Shown: positions 45,606 to 56,964 of the stretch, one piece after another
Position numbering within the stretch: the stretch's first letter is position 1
How the letters are laid out: every line of letters begins with the position of its first letter
DNA from: Balaenoptera acutorostrata
Lineage: Eukaryota; Chordata; Mammalia; Artiodactyla; Balaenopteridae
Direction of reading: 5' to 3'
NCBI RefSeq assembly: GCF_949987535.1
Contig: NC_080070.1
Coordinates: 8,304,016-8,368,015 of the forward strand
DNA: 64,000 bases
The notes under the pieces: generated by a model
Told to the model about the DNA's origin: nothing
Seen by the model: the letters and a program-made list of their open reading frames with translations, nothing else
Databases searched by the model: none
Made by a program: the position numbers and the translations under genes

Positions 45606-48600
45606 GAAGCCATACAGTCATAATGACAGTTATGAAGTTGTAGGATGGGGGGAGAGTCAAGGTTGGAAGTTATTTTGGAAGGTTGTTGCGATACTGCTCC
45701 GAACTTAAGATTTAGAACAAAGAGAAAAGCTGTAGTAACAGAGGGTCGGGTATCTGTGAAGGACCCAGGAGAGGTGGTTGGCATGATAAGGAAAAGTGTG
45801 ATGATGACTTTCGGGTGTAATGGATTTGATCTTTCAGTGGGATACAGACTAAAGAAACAAATAGGCTTCAGCATGTGTGGATTCCCCATGACCCACACTG
45901 ATAACATGCCTCACAACGGCTTCGTCGGCACTTTGCTTTCAGCTTAGTGACACGCCTTTTAATTCGATCTTTTTCTCATGACTGATTTTAGGGCAATTTT
46001 TTCCCCAGAAAATATAATAATAGATCTCCCTCTTTTTAAAGCATTTTGGAGAGAGGGATGCTGACGGAAAATGAACTTTCTTATAAATCTCTCTTGGATC
46101 TTAGCTCTGTTTTTCTCAAGATCACTAAATAAGCTATTCTGTTCAAGTCCATTTAGCATTCTTTTGTTAGTTGTGCCTATTTCGGGAACCCACCGCATGC
46201 TCTGAACATTTGACAGGTTCACACCTGATTAATCTCTCTCCCTTTCCTGTCATCAATATTATTTAGGGTCACTGGTCAAACCATATTGACACTTGGCTGA
46301 CATCGTCTCCGGAGCCCAATTACCTATCTGTCATGATACAATCCACGAGGTGACAGGAGAATACTATGCTATGCCAAGCAAGTTGGCACCAAAGTGTCCC
46401 TGAGACAGAAAATAATAGATCATTTTTATGCTTTTTCTGCAAACTAAGAGAGACATTTCCCTGTCCCCATTGCCAGTAGGTCTTTTAAGTCACAGGGCTG
46501 CTTTGTATCTTGAGGTATCCAGCACCTGCTAGATGAGCCTGGCGGATGTTTCCTATTTCACATCCTGAGGTGGATTCCTAATGAAAGAGCAGAAACCCTT
46601 GCCTTGGGCTCTTAGCCCTGACCCACATATTGAAAAGTAGTTAGGCTTCTAAATGAGTTTACCTGCTAGATTTTTGAGGAATATCCTATTTAGATGCAAC
46701 TTTACAGTAGAGGAAATCTGGCCAGTGAACTTCAGAAAAGTAAGTATAAGTAATAAAATACCCAGGGTGTAGAACCTTTCTTAAATTCATTCTGGCAATG
46801 CTCTGATACTGAAACACATGCTTTGGGGCTAAACAGCATTAAAATAAAAGTTTCCTTTTTCTTTCTTCTACTTTCTAAAATAATTTTCTTTTAACAAAGT
46901 TTAATTTAATGAAGATGGCCTTCATTACATCAAAAGGGCATCTCCATTTATGTATCTAAAAAGGAAATATATCGATAGCTACTCATTTTAGTATTTTATT
47001 TTATATGCGCATACACATTTATTTGAATATCAACTATTGTTTTGGTCTGTTTAGCAACCAGAAGAGTGTTACTCATAAGTGATATCAGTGCTCCTCATAA
47101 TATCACATTCCTATAATATCCACAAAGAAGACTACTGAGTATCGGGATGTAAGCAATTATTATCAAAAGCAGGATCCCAGAGATTAAAAGCACAAATAGC
47201 TGTTTCACAGAATTCAGATCAATGAGAAAAAACATATTTTGCAGTAAGGCTAATGGCATGGACGTTCTTGCTTTCACTGTGCTAAATAGGAGAGGAGAAT
47301 CTTTCAGTTTGCCTAGACACTCGTTCGAGTATTGGGGCTGGTGGAATCAAGAGCAGGGATGCCATTTTGTTGTTGAAAATTATTCTTCTGTTTTTTAAAA
47401 AGAAAACAATTTACTATTGTTTCATTATGAAACAGGGTGCCTGTGGGGTCCCTACTTTTAATTTTAGTTTTTTAAACTACTTTAAAACATTTTAATTGAA
47501 CAGGTTAAATACGATTATGGCAAAAAAATCAAAGAGTAAATTTAAGATGTAGTATGGCTAAAGACAAGTCTTCTATAAGTCCCCACATCCTTAGTCTACA
47601 ATAGTTTTTATTGTATAGTTTCCAGAAATTGTCTATGTATGTATAAGGGTTATGGATCTCTATGCATTTTTTAAAAACCAGACTCATCTCATACATGGTG
47701 TTCTTCAACTTGCTTTTTGCCCTTTCATCTGGGCATCTTTCTATGCAAGTGTCTGTGCATCTATCGCCTTCCTTTAACAGCCTAAATACAGTGTAATTGT
47801 CTAAAACTCTGTTAATACACATTTCTATTAGGGTTTGTTTTGTTTGGGCTGCTACAAAAAAGTGGAAAATAAAATCTCAGTATTTATATTTGTTCGTATT
47901 CATATAAGAACGTAAATGCCAGACAGTGAAAAGTTCAGTCAAAGAATTGATACATGAAAGTTTTGACAGCAATTTCCAAATTTCCCTTAAAGGTGGCTTC
48001 CTTGACTTCTCTTCCTTCATGAAGAGAGATCATGAAATGAAACTGGACTGATGTTGTCATTGCACATTGTGGGTCAGACTACTGGCCCAGAGGTGGTATC
48101 ACCTAGGACTGAAATGTAGATTTGGGAAAATATACCCACCATGATGGCCTGTTCCGGCCAGTGATAGACTCAGCTCTTTGTTGTAAACTGTTTTAAGCTG
48201 AGAATTTTCTCCTGAAAGGGAATTACTGTTTGTACCATCCATCAGCCTGAGAAACAAATGTTCCTCCTCTAGGAACTGAGGTAGGGCTTGGGGTGGGGAG
48301 GAAGGACTTCCTCCCCCTGTGGGTTCTCAAGGAGGTTCCAGCCTAGATGCTCATGCTCAGGGCTGCCCCAGCAGGATCATTAGTGAGAGCGGGCTGGAGA
48401 TCCAGGGGAAGGATCGCTGGGAGCCAGGCAGGGCCTCGGGGATCAGAGTGCTGCTGGTGGTCTCTGACAGCGGTCACTTCAGGCAGAAGTGGTACATTTC
48501 TCTCGGCGTCAGACTTCTCTAAGTCCCAGCCCCTCAGTAAGGTCTCACTGAAAGACACAGTGGGGTTTCCACATCTGTCGCCTATAAGAGCATTAGCGAT

Positions 48601-48834
48601 AGTCACAGACTGAGACAGCCGTCACCAGCAGCACAAGAATCTCACGAGGCGGCACCAGGGCACTCAGGCACGACGGCCAGAGTGGAAGGCAGAGAGAAGT
48701 TGTTGGTGAACACCTATGGGCTGTATCTCGGGACAATCACGACCTAACTCAGCGTGTATTTATTGGATGTAGTCAAAACAATTACAATAAATGTTAGGGG
48801 AGCATTTACTAGTGAAATACAGATGTGCATTCTC
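45606..48834. other. Unique intron with candidate conserved sequence
   Basis: No gene was found. The stretch 46240-46520 looks like clean, moderately GC, possibly conserved sequence; 47480-47820 may be decayed LINE; 48330-48720 is GC-richer with overlapping open frames on both strands and no homology I can name. Confidence 0.35.
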
Positions 48835-48990
48835 ACTTAGGAGTATCCTCTCATTTAAACTTCACATCCATCACACAAGGTAGGCATTATTACTGTTTCA
48901 ATTTTTTTTCTAAGGAAATAGTCACAGAGCACTTTTGTAACTTGTTCAAGGTCGCTGAGCTAGCAAGCAACAGAACTAGGATTCAAAACA
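48835..48990 (-). repeat. MIR fragment
   Basis: Antisense MIR: aaacttcacatccatcacac, aaggtaggcattattactgt, cttgttcaaggtcgctgagc and agaactaggattcaaa. Confidence 0.8.
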
Positions 48991-49074
48991 AGGTTACATT
49001 TAGAAAATAATTTGAACCAAAAAACCAAGTAAGGAACACCACAGTGGTGAGTAAAAGTAGATAATAAAATTGAA

Positions 49075-49590
49075 ATCCTACACTCATGTTCATAGCAGCA
49101 TTATTCATAATCGCTGAGATGTGGAAGCAACCCAAGTGTCTATTGACAGATGAATGGATAAAATGTGGTGTACACATACCATGAAATATTATTCAGCCTT
49201 AAAGAGGAAGGAGATTCTGACACATGCTACAACACAGAAGAACTTTGAGGACATTACGCTAAGTGAAATAAGCCAACCACAAAAAGACTGTATGATTCCA
49301 TTTATATGAGGCACCAGAGCAGTCAAATTCATAGAGACAGAAAATAGAATGGTAGTTACCAGGTACTTGGGGGAGGGAGAGATTGGGAGTTATTGTTTAA
49401 CTAGTAGAGAGTTTCAGTTTTGCAAGATGAAAAGAGTCCCAGAGATGGATTGTGGTGATGGTTGCACAACAAAATGAATACTTAATACCACTGAACTACA
49501 TATACTTAAAAAAATTGGTAAGACAGTAAATTTTTTATGTGTATTTTATAACAATTTTAAAAATTGGAAAAAATGAAATCATACTGTATA
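49075..49590 (+). mobile_element. 5'-truncated L1 (3' end)
   Basis: gttcatagcagcattattca, cagatgaatggataaaatgt, attacgctaagtgaaataag and a 3' UTR with ccaggtacttgggggaggga. It ends near an A-rich stretch. The flanking duplication is unclear. Confidence 0.85.
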
Positions 49591-49624
49591 TAGTACATGT
49601 GTTGAAACTTTTACAGAGTAATAT

Positions 49625-49866
49625 TTGAGCTTGAATCTGGAGTTTGCCTGTCCTGGGCTTGAATCTCAGCTCTATGACTTGTTAGCTGTGTGACCTTGGG
49701 GAAGTAACTTAACCTCTCTGGGGCTTCATTTCCTCATCTGCAAAATGAGGAAAAACAGCACCTTCATCATTGGGTCAATGTGATGTTTAAATGACATGAT
49801 ACATTTAAGCTCTTGAACAATATTTGGCACATAATTAACACTCAAAATGTTCACTATTATTATTAT
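49625..49866 (+). repeat. MIR, near full length
   Basis: Forward MIR with gtgtgaccttggggaagtaa, cttcatttcctcatctgcaa and an end near ttggcacataattaacactc; about 240 bp, close to the full element. Confidence 0.88.
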
Positions 49867-51049
49867 TTGAACATGATGGGTGAGAATGCACATATAAATA
49901 TTTCATTTTGAGTAAAACTGAACATGTTTCACAGAAAAATGTTATTGAGAAGATTAGATGAAATTAAAACAATGAAAAAATATAGGGTGATTACTTTTAA
50001 AAATATTCCAAATATTTTGCTGTTAGTAGTTGGATAGTAAGCTGAGCCAATCAAAAGTTAAGATTCTGGGTTTGAAACAGTGAAGAGGTTCTGCTGCCTG
50101 TAAACACTGTCATGGATTATTTCTGGCCCAGGAAGAAAAGCTCCACAGACACGCCAATTCCATTCAGGGTCTATGGCATAGGGCACTACCGGTTAGTATG
50201 TGACTGGCCTTTCTACTATTGAGGTGGGAACCGATTACTAATTATAACACAAAGACTGTGCTAATGGGTTTTCACCTCACTTGTTTCCTCCCATGTGTGT
50301 GCCCATCTTGGCCAGGACACAACTATCCAGAACCTCTACACGCACACGCAAGAAGGTACTGCAGCGATGAACGGCACACCTTCGCTGGTAATTCCATTTT
50401 GGAATTGCTAATTTCAGATGTGATGGTTTAGCTCATGGAGTCGGGCTCTCAGAGACCAGGAATTACCCAGTGGTGGGCACTTAGCTGAGACCGAGGCTCA
50501 CTTAAGTAGGATTCTGGCACTGTAGGTGGGAATATTTACTATTGCTGTGAAGAGTAAATCAGAAATGTTAAATTACATTCAATCTCAGAAATAACTGTGC
50601 AGAATTTCTCAGGGCAAAGAAAATCAGGCAATTATTGAGGTGCTTATAGTTCTCACAGCCCACTGCCACTTTGCTGTGAGACACAATCACACTTGGAGCT
50701 ACAATCTAATTTATCTCAGCTCCATTTTTGTGTATTTTACTCTAGTAAATAAGAAAAAATGCTTAATCTAAGTTTTAGAGTTCTTTAAAAAAAGAACATA
50801 TAATACGTTGTCTATTGTTTAAGCTTTATATTTAAAACTTACATATAACTAGTGAAAACATTAAATTCATAAATCATTAAAAAGATAAAAACAAGAGTAG
50901 TCTTCCTAGATCATGATGTTGTAGAAAAACACTGGACTAGAAGTTTGGAAATCTGGGTCTTAGTCTTCTCTCCACTTCTCATTTCCAATGTAAGTTTAGA
51001 AAGTAATTAAAATTTTCCTGGGCCCCAATTTATGTATCTGAACTTTAAG
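49867..51049. other. Unique intron, nothing recognised
   Basis: No gene or named repeat was identified. Confidence 0.4.
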
Positions 51050-51715
51050 AAATTTTTAATGATTCCAGCAATCCCACTCCTGGGCAAATACCCAGACAAA
51101 ACTATAATTTGAAAAGATACATGCACCCCTTTGTTCATAGCAGCACTATTCACAATAGCCAAGACATGGAAATAACCTAAATGTCCATAGATAGATGAAT
51201 GGATAAAGAAGATGTGGTACATATATACAATGGAATATTACTCAGCCATAAAAAGAATGAAATAATGCCATTTGTAGCAACATGGATGGACCTGGAGATT
51301 ATCATACTAAGTGAAGTAAGTCAGAAAGAGAAAGACAAATACCATATGATATCATTCATGTGTGGAATCTAAAATACGACACAAATCAACATGTCTAAGA
51401 AACAGACTCACAGACATAGAGAACAGACTTGTGGTTGCCAAGGGGGAGGTGGGGTGGGGGAGGGATGGATTGGGAGTTCGGGGTTAGCAGAGGCAAACTA
51501 TTATATACAGGATGGATAAACAACAAGGTCCTATTGTATAGCACAGGAAACTATATTCAATATCCTGTGACAAAACAACGGAAAAGAATATGAAAAAGAA
51601 TATATGTATATGTATATGTATAACTGAGTCGCTTTGCTGTATGGAAGAAATTAACACAACATTGTAAATCAACTATACTTCAATAAAATAAAGAAAATAA
51701 ATTTTTTAAGATTTT
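51050..51715 (+). mobile_element. 5'-truncated L1 (ORF2 end and 3' UTR)
   Basis: Starts ccagcaatcccactcctggg, includes caacatggatggacctggag (the ORF2 C-terminal Met-Asp block) and a G-rich 3' UTR, and ends atcaactatacttcaataaa with an A-rich tail. A duplicated aaattttt-type target is possible but ambiguous because of the A/T-rich context. Confidence 0.9.
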
Positions 51716-52059
51716 AGCTGCAGTTCCATTCAACATTCAAGTAATAAAAATATACACTACTGCAATTTTAAACACTCATTTATGACAGCACTTTACCAGA
51801 CCTTTACGTGAATTGGGAAGCACTATCTATATTTTGCTGGTATGAAAGCTTAGAGACGTGAAATGCCCACTTAGGTCACGTAAAGAGGAAACGGCGTAGG
51901 AGGAAACTTTGCACCCACTCGTCTCAGCCCAGTTTAACCAAATGATTCTCTGTGACTGAGGTAAGATGATTGGAAGAAGTAACTTTCTTAGCTGGAGTCT
52001 GGAAGCATGAGATTCAGTAGAACCTCTATTTTTACTTTTCCATCACAACAAATGTGGTT

Positions 52060-52630
52060 TCACATATGCGAATTTCGCTTGGGTGTAGGCACTAGAGTTT
52101 CCTTTTTCTGAGTCTCTCAGCTGTCCTCTGTGGCAGGACGAAAAGAACTGGATACCAGTGACCGTGGAGCACACACTCCGGGTAGCCTGGGCAATGCACT
52201 GGCTGGAAGTGCTCCCCAGCTCTCTCCGTCAGGGAGGCTGCACTCAAGTCAGCTTCCTGCAGGGGCCCTGGCTTCCTTCCTGTTCCTGCGGGACCACCAG
52301 ACAATGCAGTAAACAGCTGGCCCTATGCCCAGCTGGCCTGGTGCCCCTCAGAATCTGATTCCTCCACTGACAAAATTGCTCTCACTCTTGCCCTATGAGA
52401 AGAGAGAGAAGCCAGGGGTTCTTTGGAACACTGCTCAGCACAAGAGCCTGGTCCCAGCATCTCTCTCTGAGGGTTCATAGGGTTGGTGGACCTGGACCTT
52501 CTCTTCTCTTGATGGTCTCTGATTTGTCAGTTTCTCTGATAAAGCCTGCTCCGCGTCACTGCCACGTGCTATTCTAGAATTCGACTTGAGCCCTGTGACA
52601 CAGCAGGTCGAGAACGCAAAGGGACCTCTT
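52060..52630 (+). mobile_element. Unclassified LTR-like repeat, copy 1
   Basis: Shares several blocks in order with 54505-54700: the gaatttcgcttgg region, ctctgtggcaggac, aaaagaactg, and cagggaggctgcactcaagtc. Its right part has ctgataaagcctgctccg and a terminal gccctgtgacacagcaggtc that look like an LTR R/U5 and end. The family is unknown to me. Confidence 0.45.
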
Positions 52631-52749
52631 TCCACAGTCTGCTTTCATTTCTTAAGATTCATTTGGAGCCATTAAGAATTGCAGTGAGAATTACATAATT
52701 AAGAATTGCAAACAGCTATGTATCCGCACTGTGCAATTCACAGAATATT

Positions 52750-52925
52750 TTCCTATTCCACATTCTATTTAACTCTCACAAAAATCTACCAGTCAAGATT
52801 TATTTTTATCATACAGACGACAAATCTAAGTTTCAGACTAGTTAAAAACCTGCCCCCAAAGTGGCAAATCTTGGCCTGGATGTAAAGTCTTCTGTATCCA
52901 AGTCCAGGTCTCTCTCTACTGCTCC
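52750..52925 (-). repeat. MIR fragment
   Basis: Antisense MIR: catacagacgacaaatctaa, gcaaatcttggcctggatgt and gtccaggtctctctctactg. Confidence 0.65.
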
Positions 52926-53660
52926 TGGGAACTTTGGAACACACCTCCAGAAACGAACCAACCATTCTAAGATATTGAAAGCATCCACAGAACAGGTCTT
53001 TGCCAGGTGCTGGTGAATTCAAAGCCCCATAAGACATCACCAAAAACTTCTTTTCTTGTGCCAAATAGGGAAGATCATTTTAATAGCTATTTATTGTTAA
53101 CATATTTATTATACTTTTCAGTTTGCTCAAAATATAGTGCCCCTATCATGAGACATTACACAAACTTCATAGAAGCGAATGGGTGAGGATGTCTTAGCTG
53201 CTACTCAGCTGGAAGGGAACAAGACATCAGCACTGTCCAAGTCCCCAAGCAACTGTGAGAAGTTATACTCCAATCAAGAGCTTGCTAGACGGGCGTGTCT
53301 GTGAGTGAGGCTGAACAGATCTGTCTTCCCATCTGTGATTTGAATTCAGGTGTGTTCTTGGAAGTACACTGCTCTGAAGCCTGTATGTTTTATCAGTAAT
53401 CCCATTAATGGTGCCCCTCTGGGTTTAGACATGGTGTTACGCTGGAGCCTCAAATTTAATATTTTCAAAGCTGAACTCATCACCTACCCCCTCAAATTGT
53501 TATTTCTTAGCCTGATAAGGAATTTAACCATTTCTAGGTGCCCAGTGGGGAGCCTACCCAGACTCCTCTCTTTCTTCTCACATAGTCATAACTATCAAGT
53601 GCTGTAGGTACCACTTCCCAAATATCTTACATATATTCCTTTTTCCATGGTCTTGCCCTT
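52926..53660. other. Unique intron
   Basis: No gene or repeat was recognised here. Confidence 0.4.
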
Positions 53661-53670
53661 GATGCCTTTC

Positions 53671-53959
53671 TTTTTATATATATATATACATATATATGTA
53701 TATATATATGTGTATATTTATATTTATTTATTTATTTATTTATTTATGGCTGCGCCGGGTGGCACATGGGATCTTTGTTGCGGCATGTGGGATCTTTTAG
53801 TTGTGGCATGCAGACTTCTTAGTTGCAGCATGCAGACTTCTTACTTGTGGCATGTGAACTCTTAGTTGTGGCATGCATGCGGGATCTAGTTCCCTGACCA
53901 GGGATTGAACCCAGGCCCCTGCACTGGGAGCGTGAAGTCTTACTCACTGGACCACCAGC
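53671..53959 (-). mobile_element. CHR SINE, variant with repeated body
   Basis: A TA/TTTA-rich tail, then ggctgcgccgggtggcacat and repeated ttagttgtggcatgcagact units, ending ctggaccaccagc. It shares the tagttccctgaccagggatt segment (in reverse) with the minisatellite-bearing SINE at 9359. Flanked by 10-bp duplications (gatgcctttc) at 53661-53670 and 53960-53969. Confidence 0.88.
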
Positions 53960-53979
53960 GATGCCTTTCAAGGACTATC

Positions 53980-54520
53980 TTGACATCCTTTGCTGACTGT
54001 TTTCCTCCCCTCCCGCCACCGTCCCTATCAAGGTTTCCTCCACGGGGCTCACTGCCAATAAATCCAAACTCCTACCACTCCCTGAAAAGAACGGCAGCTC
54101 TAATGTTATCCTGCCCAGGGGCTCAGCCTTACTGTGCTTTCTCCCTTCTCCACGTCACATTCCAGATCTACTGCACTGACAGTTCCCCAAACTGGCTGTC
54201 CTTACTCAGCTTCTCCTCCAAGTCAATCATGCAAGGAAGCATGTGCCTGGCAAACTCTTACTTCTCTCTCAAGCATCCCTGTCTTGTAAGGACTTTCCTA
54301 ACTCCTCCCAACTCTCCCTCAGTTGGCCTTTAAATTTTCTTGCACTGGTTTTGGTGTATCCTGCAGTGTCTTCTTCAGAGCACTGATTGTTTTATGTCAT
54401 CTATTTGTGTGTGTGGTTTTTTCCTAACTAGGTTTTGAGTACCTTGAGGACGAAGAGCATGTTCTATTTGTCACTGTATCCCCAGCACTTGGAATGACGG
54501 CTGACAAAAATGAATTTCAC
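53980..54520 (+). repeat. L2
   Basis: Diverged forward L2: aggactttcctaactcctcc, gattgttttatgtcatctat, gagtaccttgaggacgaaga and tgtatccccagcacttggaa are in the expected order near the 3' end. Confidence 0.65.
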
Positions 54521-54700
54521 TTGGATTCACACACAAGATTTCCCTTTTCCTTCTGAATATGTCGACTCTCTTCTGTGGTAGTACAAAAAGAACTGAACAG
54601 TCTGGGTTCCCTGGACAATGGAACATCTGGGACAGTGCTCTCATTTCTGGCCAGGGAGGCTGCACTCAAAGTCTGCTTCCCAAAGGGGGTGTGAGTCAAA
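54505..54700 (+). mobile_element. Unclassified LTR-like repeat, copy 2 (partial)
   Basis: Counterpart of 52060-52280: aatgaatttcacttggattc, cttctgtggtagtac, aaaaagaactgaacag, and ccagggaggctgcactcaaa gtctgcttcc. The downstream half present in copy 1 is missing. Confidence 0.45.
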
Positions 54701-54799
54701 GCTGAACAGAGAAATGAATCTGAGAGAGCCCACGGAACTTGCTGAAGGACCCACAACTAGTAAGAAGCGACAGGAATGTAAGTCAGGGCAGGGGTTCTT

Positions 54800-54890
54800 G
54801 TTATTGCCATTCTCTGTTTTATTCCCAGTACCTAGAAGACTCCCTGGCACATTAGAGCTCCATCGATATTTGTTGAGTAAATGACTGACA
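54800..54890 (+). repeat. L2 3' end
   Basis: The sequence cctggcacattagagctcca followed by tatttgttgagtaaatgact is the L2 3' terminus. Confidence 0.65.
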
Positions 54891-54897
54891 GAATGAA

Positions 54898-54920
54898 GGA
54901 CTGACTGACTGACTGACTGA
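54898..54920 (+). repeat. (GACT)n microsatellite
   Basis: Five to six GACT units directly follow the L2 end. Confidence 0.9.
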
Positions 54921-54990
54921 AAAGTTATCTTCAAAGCCCAGGTCCTTCTGACTTCATTCTCCTGACTTCTAGTTTTTGTACTGGGTATGA

Positions 54991-55019
54991 ATGTGTGTGT
55001 GTGTGTGTGCGTGCGTGTA
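54991..55019 (+). repeat. (TG)n/(CG TG) microsatellite
   Basis: TG run grading into gtgcgtgcgtgt; alternating purine-pyrimidine throughout. Confidence 0.9.
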
Positions 55020-55107
55020 GATACACCTTTCAAACAAAATTAAAAAGTGAATATCATGATTTCCTCTTTATGATAAAACACAATTAAAGAATAATGATAA
55101 CTATTTA

Positions 55108-55133
55108 TACACACACACACACACACACACACA
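55108..55133 (+). repeat. (AC)n microsatellite
   Basis: About 13 AC units, complementary to the TG run about 90 bp upstream. Confidence 0.92.
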
Positions 55134-56193
55134 AATTCTAGGCCACTGAAACGTTCAGCCTTGGTAATTCATTTCATTTACTAAAAGAAAAATGGCTTTT
55201 GGAAAATAAGTATCCAACCTGACAATCATATAACTTTACATTCAGAATTAGTTTTCAGTAAACTGGTAGGATGACCTTGTCTTGTAAATTGCCCCAAATA
55301 GTGTAAAACAGAGGCGACAATAGTACATTGTGGTTGGTCACGTGAGGAAATGCAGGACTTTGCTCTCTGCTGCCGCCCAGAGGCGGGAATGTAGCACAGC
55401 CGGCCTCTCCACGTGTCAGAAAACCGGAAGCAGGTGCGGGATGTGTGCGTCTGGGAAGAACCGCACTCAAGTTTATATTCTTCCTCTCCAACTTCTGGGG
55501 CCTTTTTCTTACGCAATGACAGCTGATTTATCTTTATCTATTACTGACACAGAACCAGCCATTCACCGTGAAGCAGGACAAAAGCCAGTAGAGGGATGAA
55601 AGAAACCCAAAATAGATCTTCCTTGAACTGATTTGTATCAGAGTTATGAACAGTTCAATGCATAAAAGAAAAGTAGACCAGTAAGCACTGTTGCTGAAAC
55701 CGAGAGCAAAGCACAATTTTTTCCCTTTCTTGGTCCCCCTCTGTCTTTTTCTTTTTTCTTTTCTTTTTTCTCATCCAGCTACTCAAAGCAAACATTGCAG
55801 GAGGTGGAAGCACGCACCACAGGAGGCTGTTTGCAGAGACCGCTCTCACACGCCTGCACACGGGCTCCCTGCCCGCGGCCACCCCCTCTATTGTCACAAA
55901 GCACATTTTATAATGCAAATCACTGTCTACTACATGGCTCATTATTTCCCTCTCTGAATAAAATATGAACACATCAATTATGTGTTCTTCTATTCTAAAT
56001 GCCTACCCTTGTAGCACTGACCTCTTTCCGCTTTTATATTTTTCAGAACGTCCCTGACATTTGCCAACTGGGTTAGCTCTAAACCTTTCTAACCTATTAT
56101 CTTATTACTTCAGCACTTTTCACACCTTCTCTTCCGTCTAATTAGTGTGACCTACAGGCGCGCTAGGAGGGCGAGCTCGCACGCTAGCCCCGC
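55134..56193. other. Intron flanking the exon
   Basis: Unique sequence with a polypyrimidine stretch at 55737-55775. The last 40 bp before the exon are CpG-rich. Confidence 0.45.
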
Positions 56194-56201
56194 ACTCACC
56201 A
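56194..56201 (-). other. CNTNAP2: Splice donor (TG|GTGAGT)
   Basis: On the minus strand the exon ends ...AAGCAGTG and the intron begins GTGAGT, a strong match to the U1 consensus. The Trp codon is split after its second base. Confidence 0.9.
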
Positions 56202-56356
56202 CTGCTTGTAATCCGCGTCACAGTTGCAGTAGTATTTGGGGTCCGTGCAGTTGCGCTCGATGCCGCAGGCGCATTTCTGAATTCCGGGCCCGGAGCCGCC
56301 CCAGTAGTAGTGCTTCTCGTTGGCTTTGCCCACCCACCAGGTGTAAGGGCTTCCAT
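56200..56356 (-). CDS. CNTNAP2: CNTNAP2 internal coding exon (157 bp), contactin-associated protein-like 2
   Basis: The minus strand encodes 51 whole codons plus a split codon at each end. The peptide begins after a split Asp as [18 protein letters not shown] and ends in CNCDADYKQ followed by a split Trp. I recognise it as Caspr2, a single-pass neurexin-family adhesion protein that clusters Kv1 channels at juxtaparanodes of myelinated axons. The segment lies in the fibrinogen-like region between the first EGF and the third laminin-G domain. Its cysteines ([15 protein letters not shown]) fit a disulfide-rich extracellular fold. The exon is bounded by a pyrimidine-rich acceptor ending in cttgcag and by a gtgagt donor, and both introns interrupt codons (phase 1 entering, phase 2 leaving). 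There is no stop or frameshift. Paralogues CNTNAP1, 3, 4 and 5 share the fold; assignment to CNTNAP2 rests on remembered residue identity and on the very long flanking introns. Confidence 0.93.
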
Positions 56357-56380
56357 CTGCAAGAAAGGGGAAAGGCACAC
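56357..56380 (-). other. CNTNAP2: Splice acceptor with polypyrimidine tract
   Basis: Read on the minus strand, a C/T-rich run (cctttcccctttcttgcag) ends in CAG immediately before the first exon base at 56356. This is the 3' splice site that fixes the exon start. Confidence 0.9.
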
Positions 56381-56739
56381 TGAAACAGGACCAGGACCCC
56401 GTCACTATCGTGTCACACTTACATCCCCCCAACCCAGGAGCGGCATCTCTCTCTGATAGACTGAACATCATTCAACCCTCTTAGAAGTCAATGCAATTCA
56501 ATAACAGGAATATTTAATAAAAAAATATCAGAGGGATTGGTAAGCTCAAGTTTTCCCACTGGGGTATGCACCTCTTCCTTTGAAAGACATGTTTACGTTC
56601 AAGCTGCAGGAATTTAGGGGCCTGTTCTGTAAATTGGCTGCCCAGATGGGGTACATCCACAATGAAGGTGTGTAGGCCATGCACCGATTCTTTAATATAC
56701 AACTCAGTTCATGGCTAGTTGTAATTTTTCTGTGAAATG

Positions 56740-56895
56740 ATAGTCATGGAGATGACAGAATATTAGAGCTAAACATGGACTTATGCCTTAGTATGATCTC
56801 CTTATTTTACAGGTAAGCAACTTAGGTCCAGAAAGGTTACACAATTCTTTCAATTACACAGCAGATTGGCTCCCAAACCAGAAGTTTGACACTGT
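56740..56895 (-). repeat. MIR fragment
   Basis: Antisense MIR: tccttattttacaggtaagc, aacttaggtccagaaaggtt and attacacagcagattggctc. Confidence 0.75.
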
Positions 56896-56964
56896 ATCTC
56901 AGAAGACATTGTACAATGCTCTTTATACAATATTACTTTGCTTTATTATTTGGCCTAATATTCA

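Larger units (their letters stand above)
1..56199 (-). other. CNTNAP2: CNTNAP2 intron downstream of the exon (partial)
   Basis: No other exon-like segment was found here on the minus strand; I looked in particular for the codons expected right after the Trp split codon and did not see them. The intron leaves the window at base 1, so it is at least 56 kb. That is plausible for CNTNAP2, which is spread over megabases in mammals. The interval is inferred from the single exon and its strand. Confidence 0.8.
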
